A stretch of DNA of 64,000 bases from Pseudoneurospora amorphoporcata. Taxonomy: Eukaryota > Ascomycota > Sordariomycetes > Sordariales > Sordariaceae. The first letter of the stretch is position 1. The number at the start of each line of letters is the position of its first letter. A model generated the notes under the pieces. The model worked only from the letters and a program-made list of their open reading frames with translations. It had not been told where the DNA came from and did no database searches. Location of the stretch: NCBI GenBank assembly GCA_033297205.1, contig MU859152.1, positions 1 to 64,000 of the forward strand, written 5' to 3'. Of this stretch, positions 57,001 to 64,000 are shown piece by piece. The position numbers and the translations under genes were made by a program.

Positions 57001-58916
57001 ATTCTGAACTACAGCAATAGCTTGTGGGCAAAGTCGCGTAGTTTTATGGTATTCCAGGCGGATCAGCCTGTCGTGGAGGCTGGGCTTATTTCCACTCGTC
57101 GAGACTTTCTTGACGATGCCATCCGAGATGAGGATTTGGAACCACAACAGTGCTTCCTAGTTCTTGAACCCTTGAGAATCTCACCTGTAAGTGTATCCAC
57201 CTTCAAACCAGGACAGCGATTCTAAAATGTATTATACAGATACCAGCTGATGTGACGGCAATGCTTCTATGCTTCCCATCGATTATACACCGGGTAGAGT
57301 CCAATCTAGTTGCGTTGGACGCATGCAAGCTTCTGGGTCTGGAATTGCGCCCAGACCTCGCTCTTGAGGCCTTGACCAAGGACAGTGATAACTCCGATGA
57401 GCATGATGCCGAGCAGGAAAACTTCCAGACTGTAATGGGTGACAACTACGAGAGACTCGAGTTTCTCGGCGACTCCTTCTTGAAGATGGCAACGACTATG
57501 TCCATCTATACCTTGATCCCCGACAAGGGCGAATTCGAGTACCACGTCGAGCGTATGCTTCTTATTTGCAACAAGAACCTGTTCAACAACGCCCTAGAAG
57601 TAGGCCTCGAAGAATACATCCGGTCCATGTCGTTTAACCGGAGACAGTGGTATCCGGAGGGTTTAGTTCTGAAAAAGGGCAAGACCAAGGACACACGAAG
57701 GCGACATGTCCTGGCCGACAAGTCCATTGCCGACGTTTGCGAGGCCCTCATCGGCGCCGCCTACCTCACCGGTCAAGAGAAGGGCAGCTTCGACATGGCC
57801 ATCAAGGCCGTAACCGCCATGGTCAAAGACAAGAAACACCGCATGATGAACTATGGCGACTACTACGCCGTATATCAGAAGCCTAACTGGCAAACGGCAC
57901 CGGCAAACAGTGCCCAGCGCGACATGGCCAAGAAGTTCTCGGAGCGTATGGGCTACAAATTCAAGCACCCGCGTCTCTTGCGCGCCGCCTTCCAACACCC
58001 GACCTACCCGACCCTCTACGAACGTCTCCCCTCCTATCAGCGCCTCGAATTCCTCGGCGATGCGCTCTTCGACATGGTCGCCGTCGACTACCTCTTCCGC
58101 AAGTTCCCCGCCGCCGACCCGCAATGGCTGACGGAGCACAAGATGGCCATGGTATCCAACCAGTTCCTCTGCTGCCTCTCGTACCACTTGGGTTTCTACA
58201 AGTGCATCGCCACCATGTCACCCCCCCTCCTCAAGGACATCGCCGAGTACGTGACAGAGATAGACGAAGCACTCGAGGCGGCCAAGCAGGAGGCTGTCAG
58301 CCAGGGCAAAGCCCCAGAGGAGTATAGCAGAGATTACTGGGTGCACATCACGCACGCCTCTCGCCTTCCCAAGTGTTTGTCAGATGTGGTGGAGGCATAC
58401 ATCGGCGCCATTTTCGTTGACAGCGAGTATGATTACTCGGTCGTCCAAGCCTTCTTCAACACCCACGTCCTTCCGTTTTTCGAGGATATGCATCTCTACG
58501 ACTCCTTCGCCAACAAACATCCGGTTACTTTTGTGGCGAACATGATGGCGCACAAGTTCTGCTGTCACGAGTGGAGGACTTTGGCCAAGGAGCTGGACAC
58601 AGACCTATCCGAAGGAAGAGGCGGAAGAGGTGGTGCAGTGGCTGGTGAGGCTAGTGAGATCAACCCGCCCAAGGTGGTGTCGGCTTTGCTAGTCCACGGG
58701 AAGACGGTGGCGCATGCGGTGGCGGCCAGTGGACGGTATGCGAAGAGTGCTATGGCGAAGAAGGCTATTAAGATGCTGGAGGGCATGACCGTGGAGGAGT
58801 TCAGGGAGAAGTTGGGGTGTGATTGCAAGGGGGTGCCGATGGAGGTTGATGGTGGAGTGGCCGCGGAGGCGGATGTGGCGGATGGGAATGGGGAGGTGCA
58901 TGGGACAGCGGTTTAA
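54042..58916 (+). CDS. dcl-1: Dicer-like ribonuclease, DCL-1 class
   Basis: Three exons: 54042..54474, 54536..57186 and 57240..58916, 1586 aa. Introns are 61 and 53 bp. An acidic N-terminus precedes the helicase, PREYQVELFERAKQQNTIAV then DTGSGKT (143-149), DEAH (255-258) and helicase C with SRGRARRPGSRY. A dimerisation (DUF283-like) region follows near 600. RNase IIIa has YERLEFLGD (1098-1106) and DVCEALIGA (1193-1201); RNase IIIb has YQRLEFLGD (1294-1302) and DVVEAYIGA (1410-1418). All catalytic acidic residues are present. A dsRNA-binding-like segment ends the protein. No clear PAZ domain, as usual in fungi. The REYQ-LFE-AK--N-IAVLDTGSGKT helicase start is the DCL-1 form rather than DCL-2. 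In Neurospora DCL-1 acts in quelling redundantly with DCL-2 and in meiotic silencing. Confidence 0.9.
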
Positions 58917-59961
58917 TACACCGTTTCAGCGTTCCGTCACGGAAAGGTGCTCAGCGATGGGACATACTCTTGCGGGTAGTCCAGATACAGCGGGCATTGA
59001 TAGTAAGTTCGTTGATGGGTATTTAGTGAGGTGCTTGGCCTTCCATTTTCATGGCTCCTCTAGAGAGTATTCTTCCAGATTGGAGCATGACATATTCGGT
59101 GACGGATAGACAAATTCATAAACGATCGTTAGAGAGCAGGCATAGACAAATCAAGGATTAGATCGATAACTTGCTTGTTTTAGGGCCTTAAGTTACGGGA
59201 CATAAAACCAGTAATGTTATGATTGTTGATGTTCAAAAACGCCTTTCTCGGCCCATAATGATAGAATTAACAACAGGCTATAAACCTCCTTTTTACCAAG
59301 CCCATGCGTTAACTATATCCATGCTTGTCTCAATGCCGGTACCAACCCAATGCCATCAATGCCACGGATAAACAAGAAATAACCAGAAGGAAGAGAAGAA
59401 CTGAAAGATTAGGAAACGCCCATCAAGTGTCATGCCTGTTCCAGCAGGAGTAATAACAATAATAAAACAAGTAAGAGGGCAAAGTGAACACATGCAGCAA
59501 CCTTGAGCTGAGGAGAAAGGAAACGAAAACAATGCAGGTCAGGCAGAAAAGACAAAAGCCAAACCATGGTCCAAACCGCAAAAACAAGGCCAAACAGACG
59601 AGAAACCCCAGGTAAAAATGCCCCTTTCCCTTTCCCTTTCCCTTTCCCTTTCCATTTCCATTTCCATTTCCCTTTCCATTTCCCTTCTGTTATTGCAATG
59701 CTCTCCCAAACCAAACCAAGCGAAGATGAACCGGCTATCAACCAATCCTGAAAACCATGCAAACGAAGCCAAGCATAACGCAAAAAAGAAAGACCAGAGA
59801 CGGTTCCGTAAAATCATGGGAATCATCATGATAGAGGTGCATGCGTCAATCCATCATCTTCTTCCACGCTTTACCTCCTCTTTCTTTCTGACCCCTAACA
59901 GATGAACAAGTTAGAAGAAAGGATCGAAGAATGAAAGTTGTTGAGAACCCCGATGGTGCCG
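58917..59961. other. Convergent 3' region, dcl-1 and Rab-like gene
   Basis: 1.05 kb. It holds a CCCTTT-type microsatellite (59622-59686) and no recognisable gene. Confidence 0.45.
59622..59686 (+). repeat. (CCCTTT)n microsatellite with TCCATT variants
   Basis: About eleven hexamer units, mostly CCCTTT with several CCATTT variants in the second half. Not the fungal telomere repeat (TTAGGG). Confidence 0.85.
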
Positions 59962-61466
59962 TCAACAGCACTTCCCCTTCCCACTTCTCCTCCCACCCTC
60001 ACCCCCTTGCTGCTCCCCTCCCACATTGACTCCCCCACCATTACTACTTCCGCCCCCATCCCCTCCTCCAGGCAATAATATCCCCGGGGTCAAAATCGCC
60101 GGCGAGAACAACCAACTTCGCCTATCCCTCCCCACGCGGAAAGTGGCTCTGGGATTCAAATCAAAGTACCCCGGCACTCCGTTCCCTCCCGCACCACTAC
60201 CTCCTCCAGCACCATAACCAGCACTACCAACTGCAGCATTATAGACACCAGCATTGGCACCTCCTCCTGCGCCGCCGTTGGGTGCGCCTGTTCCATCAGG
60301 ATAGTATCCGCTCGCAGGTCCGAACATACCGGGAGTAAAGACACCGGGCGTGGCAGCGGCCGCTAACAAAGCTTGTTGCATCTTGCGATTTTGTTCCACC
60401 AGCTTGCGGGTAACCACACGAAAGACTTCCTCGACGCCTTCGCCTGATTCCGCCGAGATCTCATGGCAGGCGTCCCAGCCGACTTCTTGGCCCCAGAAGC
60501 CCGAGGAGCGTTTGCTAGAGGGAGAGCGGGGTTCGGTGCTTTGGTGGGGGTTCAGGGGGTGGTTGCGTAGACGCGGTCGTGGTCCTCCGAGTCCGCCGGT
60601 TGTTGTCGTGTTGCTTGCTTCGCCTGCGGCGGCTTCGCCTCCTCTTGGTCGTATCCCTCCGGATCGTTCTGTTGTCCCTGTTGTCCCTGCCATAGTCCCA
60701 GTAGCAGTCTCCCTCGTCGTCGCCCCCGTCCCTGTTCCTTGCCAACCTCCCAAACCACCACTACTCAAATTCAGAGCTCCCCCCATCCCCGGTATCGCCA
60801 GCGGCATCCCCAAGGGTGTAGCAGTAGGCGGCGGCGTCGAGCCCACGCCTGGGTTTAGGTTCTCAGCTACGTAGGCGATGCAGCGCTCGAAGGGCACTTC
60901 GCGCTTGGAAGGGTCGCGGGCGACGATGTCGGCTTTGGTGCCGACAACGTGAAGGACGATGTCCTGAGGCAGGTTTCGTCGTAGTTCGGTTAGCCACATG
61001 CCCATTTCCGCAAAGGAGGCGGCGTCGGTGATGGAGTAACAGAGGATGCAGGCGTTGGCCCCGCGGTAATAGAGGCGGGAGATGGAGCGAAATCGTTCTT
61101 GACCGGCTGTTTTTTTTTTTTTTTGGGGTGGGGGGGAGATTTCGTTAGAAAATTGTGTCTGTCTTTTGTTTATTTCCTATTTGGGGAGGGCTGGGGATGG
61201 TTACATGGTAAGGAGGAGAGGACATGGGTATATAGGAAAAGGGAAGTCCCATATGGACATCACAACATACCAGTATCCCAAATCTGTAATCGCACCACGG
61301 TATCGGTATCGGTGTCAGTAACGCGCTTGGTCATCATGCTGGCGCCAACTGTCGAGGTGATCTGGGCCGGGTTGAAGGCACCCTTGCAGAAGCGCGTCAC
61401 CAGGGATGTTTTGCCGACGCCCTGGGAGCCGAGCACGACTATCTTTGCCTCGAGAGAGGACGACAT
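59962..61466 (-). CDS. Atypical Rab-like GTPase with large insert and Gly-rich tail
   Basis: Exons 61466..61271 and 61106..59962 (intron 61107-61270), 446 aa, twice the usual Rab size. G1 is GSQGVGKT (13-20), switch I TSTVGASMMTKRV, and the splice rebuilds WDTAGQERFRSISRLYYRGA. G4 reads GTKAD (121-125) with Thr for the usual Asn. About 158 residues, Gly/Thr/Pro-rich, separate G4 from G5 SAE (283-285); a normal Rab has about 30. After the domain comes a Gly/Asn-rich tail of ~130 residues ending SGKGKCC, a double-Cys prenylation signal. The intron ends in an A15 tract just before CAG instead of pyrimidines. The Rab class is uncertain; the STVGASFLTKR-like switch I suggests an endosomal or Ypt4-like branch, which is inference. 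Confidence 0.85.
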
Positions 61467-63793
61467 TGTCGTCGTAGGTGGGGTTATGGTTGTGATTGCT
61501 TTTGTTGTTTCTGTTTGTCTCGCGGGTAGGTAATATGGGGCTGTCTCGTCTAGCTGTCGTCGCTTTAGTCCTTCCTGTCGTTGGCCTGTGTGCTTCGTCC
61601 TCGTAGTAGGTATTATGGATGTCTTATAATCTGCCGCCGATGTCTTTCTTCCCCTTCTTCTTTTCTCCCCTCGATGTCGCGGAGTAAGTAATGATGGGTA
61701 GTTGGAGGAAGGTTGGAGAAAGTCTGGAGGACGGGAAAGGTGGGGGAAAATTGTTATTATTTGAAACCAAAGGCAGTTGGTTGACGGACAATGAATGACA
61801 AGAGCAATAACAAGGGCGGGCAAGCATGGCCGTTAAGGTTTGTGGAGTCGGTGTCGTTCGGCCTACTATGTATATGTAATTTACATGGACCAGAGGTAGG
61901 TAGATAGATGTAAGACACTGGATGATGTACGGGGTGGATGTCGAGGATGTGTCGACCGGGCGACTTTGTGTTGCTTGTTGGAAGATGAAACCGGGCAGAG
62001 TCCCCCTCAGCTTCTTCTTCTTCTTCTTCTTTGCTCTTGCGCTTTCATTTCTGTAGGTAGGTGGCCAAACACCTCACATTCCTCTTCGTACATCCCCAAC
62101 TTGCGCCAGCCTTGTCTTGTTCTTCTCAATCATATGGTGGTGGGTTTCTGTTTCAGTGAACACGTGCAACGCGACAACGACAGTAGAACAACGGAAATGC
62201 AGAAGAAAAAAACAGGAAGAGAAGTTTGGTACCTTGGCTGGAAGGGGATCATTGATGCATCTACAATATCGGTACCATACCACTTCAGTACCATGTAATG
62301 TGTGTAATATATGTCTGTTAGGTAGAGGTAAACTATCACAAACTGTCACCCATCCCGCCCGGCGTCCAGTAGTGGACTCTGCAGGGCCCTTCCAGTGCAA
62401 TGCACATGCTTTCTCTCAGTCGGCGCAGCGGCAGGCAGCCAAGCAGTGCCCGAGGCCACGGAATGGATTGTGCATACACATTGGGGATGTAATGACGGGA
62501 TATTGCACACATAGATGCAGGGATTTATATTGTGTATTCCGCGGCGGTGCCGCTGTCACATCACTTTACATTAACTACCTATCATGCAGTGACAGACAAG
62601 TGTCTTTTGCTTCTTTAGCAATCTACAAGTTGTCTGGTGACTCGAAATGGTCATGTTTTTTTACACCGAAAAAGCGGCTTTACGTCATTAACGGCATATT
62701 AGCCATGTGGTCTTGGTTAGGAATACCGTTCGAGTCCCATTCATTTGCTAGCGGGTATAGCCGCCGAGCGGGTTAGTGCGTGCTAGGCCTGAAAAGAAAC
62801 TTGGCTGACTTACACGAGGGTATCGCCAAAAAAGGTGAGTTTTGAGCTTGGTTCTCTTGGACGCCAACGACAAAGAAGATAACGCAAATCCTTTCTAATC
62901 ATCTCAAAATGTGTGGATAATGTCGCTGATCAACGCCCGCTAGAAAATATAAACGATAGAAACAAGTCAGGAAATCCGTCCCCCGTCTTGGTCTTGTGTC
63001 AGCTTACATGTTCTTAATTCCCAGATGCGGCAGGATACACAGCGGCAAAACCACGCGCGCTTGCAATGCAAGATTCAAGTCACAATCGAGATCAAGATTG
63101 CCCCTCATCACCCCTCCTCCCCGTCTCGTTGTCCAAAAGGGTCTTTAGGACTCGAGGTATACACTCCTCTTGCCCATCATACTCCAGGCTTTGATATCTG
63201 GTATCTGTAGTACCATGATACAGACCACGTAACCGGTTTCTTCAACAATATTTTAGGCCAATGCAGGGTACATCATGACCGATCATGGCGGCCATCGCTT
63301 TCCCGGTTTTCCCTGATTGCACCATTCCATCGGGTCGTTGTCCGACGTCCGATACACACAAAGAGGCGTTCATGTGAGCATGCACATTCACACACCACAC
63401 ACGAACGATAGCCTTAACACGAGGTTGTAGTAGCCGAGGTGGGGGAGGCTGTACATCGACGATTCGGGATATTCCTGAAACGTTCACTTGGTAAGCCTGG
63501 CAGGCTCAGCTTGGACAAACCTTCGTAATCAAGCTGGAATCGATTGGATAGGCAGGTTAGCACGAGAAACAAGCGCAGGTGATAATGTCCTTTAAGAAGA
63601 TCGAAACAAGTTTCTCCTTATTCTTCATATGTGTCGCTGTCAAATACCCAACAAATTCTAGCAGATATGTATCGCCGTTAACCCCCTTTTAATCTAAAAA
63701 CAAAAGAAGAAAAAAAACCAAAAAAAGAAAACCAACAGGATATATCCATCACTTAATCAAACCTAACTCATCATATAAACAAGCGAACCGCTT
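61467..63793. other. Intergenic region (2.3 kb)
   Basis: The first ~400 bp are pyrimidine-rich on the coding (minus) strand and are the likely promoter or leader of the Rab-like gene. A short TTC/CTT tandem lies at about 62010-62030. A sequence at 62708-62745 has weak tRNA A-box/B-box resemblance but no tRNA fold. No gene recognised. Confidence 0.4.
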
Positions 63794-64000
63794 TTAAATC
63801 TTGGACTTCTCCGCAAACTTGATCCTCTGCGCCGGTGTAATCAAAGCATCATACGAGAGGTTGGAAAGCGTATCCGTCGGCGGCGCGCCGTGGTTGAACA
63901 GACTCCTGAGATCGAGCAAGCCGGGGTTGAGGTCCTCCATCTTGGTCGCGCCGATCAGGCGCATGTTCATCTCCATCTCGTCCTTGAGCAGCTGCATGGC
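63794..64000 (-). CDS. cyb2: C-terminus of cytochrome b2-type FMN dehydrogenase (partial)
   Basis: The last 68 codons of a gene that continues beyond the right edge. The visible part, AMQLLKDEMEMNMRLIGATK, is the conserved final helix of the FMN-dependent alpha-hydroxy-acid dehydrogenase family, and the tail (LLDLRSLFNHGAPPTDTLSN) matches the cytochrome b2 tail pattern with LLDL and a Pro-Asp/Thr segment before L-Y/SN. L-lactate:cytochrome c oxidoreductase in the mitochondrial intermembrane space is the likeliest product; a related hydroxy-acid oxidase cannot be excluded without the N-terminal heme domain. It ends SKI. Confidence 0.72.
   Translation of the reverse strand, partial: AMQLLKDEMEMNMRLIGATKMEDLNPGLLDLRSLFNHGAPPTDTLSNLSYDALITPAQRIKFAEKSKI

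Noticed and set aside
59618..59690. Telomere-like repeat
   Set aside because: Unit is CCCTTT, not CCCTAA/TTAGGG, and it lies between two genes.
62690..62760. A tRNA-like sequence with GTGGTCTTGGTTAGGA and GTTCGAGTCCC
   Set aside because: A-box-like and B-box-like parts are only about 20 bp apart, and the flanks do not pair; no room for an anticodon arm.
1..64000. CRISPR array, prokaryotic operons, or a secondary-metabolite cluster
   Set aside because: No regularly spaced repeats; genes are eukaryotic with introns; no polyketide synthase, NRPS, terpene cyclase or clustered tailoring and transport genes.

Overview
The window is nuclear DNA of a filamentous ascomycete, most probably Neurospora or a close Sordariales relative. 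Genes on both strands carry short introns (mostly 50-280 bp, GTAAGT-type donors, CTAAC-type branch sites). The gene set is fungal: DASH kinetochore subunit, INO80 subunits, fungal-type Dicer, RQT helicase and NCA2. The left end is an AT-rich retroelement relic whose repeat copies differ mainly by CpA-to-TpA and TpG-to-TpA changes, the mark of repeat-induced point mutation (RIP).

Layout. 1-2.5 kb: decayed LTR element with no coding capacity, then more AT-rich relic to about 2.85 kb. 3.6-9.0 kb: a mitochondrial-type RRM-like protein (-), divergent from an AFG2/Drg1-type AAA ATPase (+). 9.35-14.1 kb: ARP5 (-), a tiny five-exon DAD4 (-) and IES6 (+); Arp5 and Ies6 are physical partners in the INO80 remodeller. 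15.3-18.1 kb: GOT1 (+) and profilin (-), convergent. 21.2-23.8 kb: a large low-complexity Ser/Pro/Gln-rich protein. 27-28.2 kb: an AP-1-like bZIP factor (-) with an unresolved N-terminus. 30.9-32.1 kb: a broken amidohydrolase. 32.9-34.2 kb: pterin-4a-carbinolamine dehydratase (+). 34.7-35.9 kb: ERG25 (-). 37.9-40.1 kb: NCA2 (+). 41.8-42.7 kb: Sec4-type Rab (+). 44.0-50.2 kb: SLH1/ASCC3-type helicase (+). 50.4-51.6 kb: TAP42 (-), divergent from pyridoxamine phosphate oxidase (+, 52.4-53.3 kb). 54.0-58.9 kb: Dicer of the DCL-1 class (+). 60.0-61.5 kb: an atypical Rab-like GTPase with a large insert (-). 63.8-64.0 kb: the C-terminus of a cytochrome b2-type FMN dehydrogenase (-), cut by the window edge.

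Most genes are housekeeping: chromatin remodelling, ribosome assembly and quality control, secretion, actin, sterols, cofactors and RNA silencing. They do not form one pathway or a secondary-metabolite cluster. I found no convincing undescribed multi-gene system. The items most worth following are the Arp5-Dad4-Ies6 neighbourhood, the AFG2-type ATPase with a degenerate first ATPase domain, the Rab-like GTPase with about 158 residues between its G4 and G5 motifs, the dying amidohydrolase, and the RIP-marked element. Exon structures were inferred by eye from splice consensus, reading frame and family similarity; none is supported by transcript data here.
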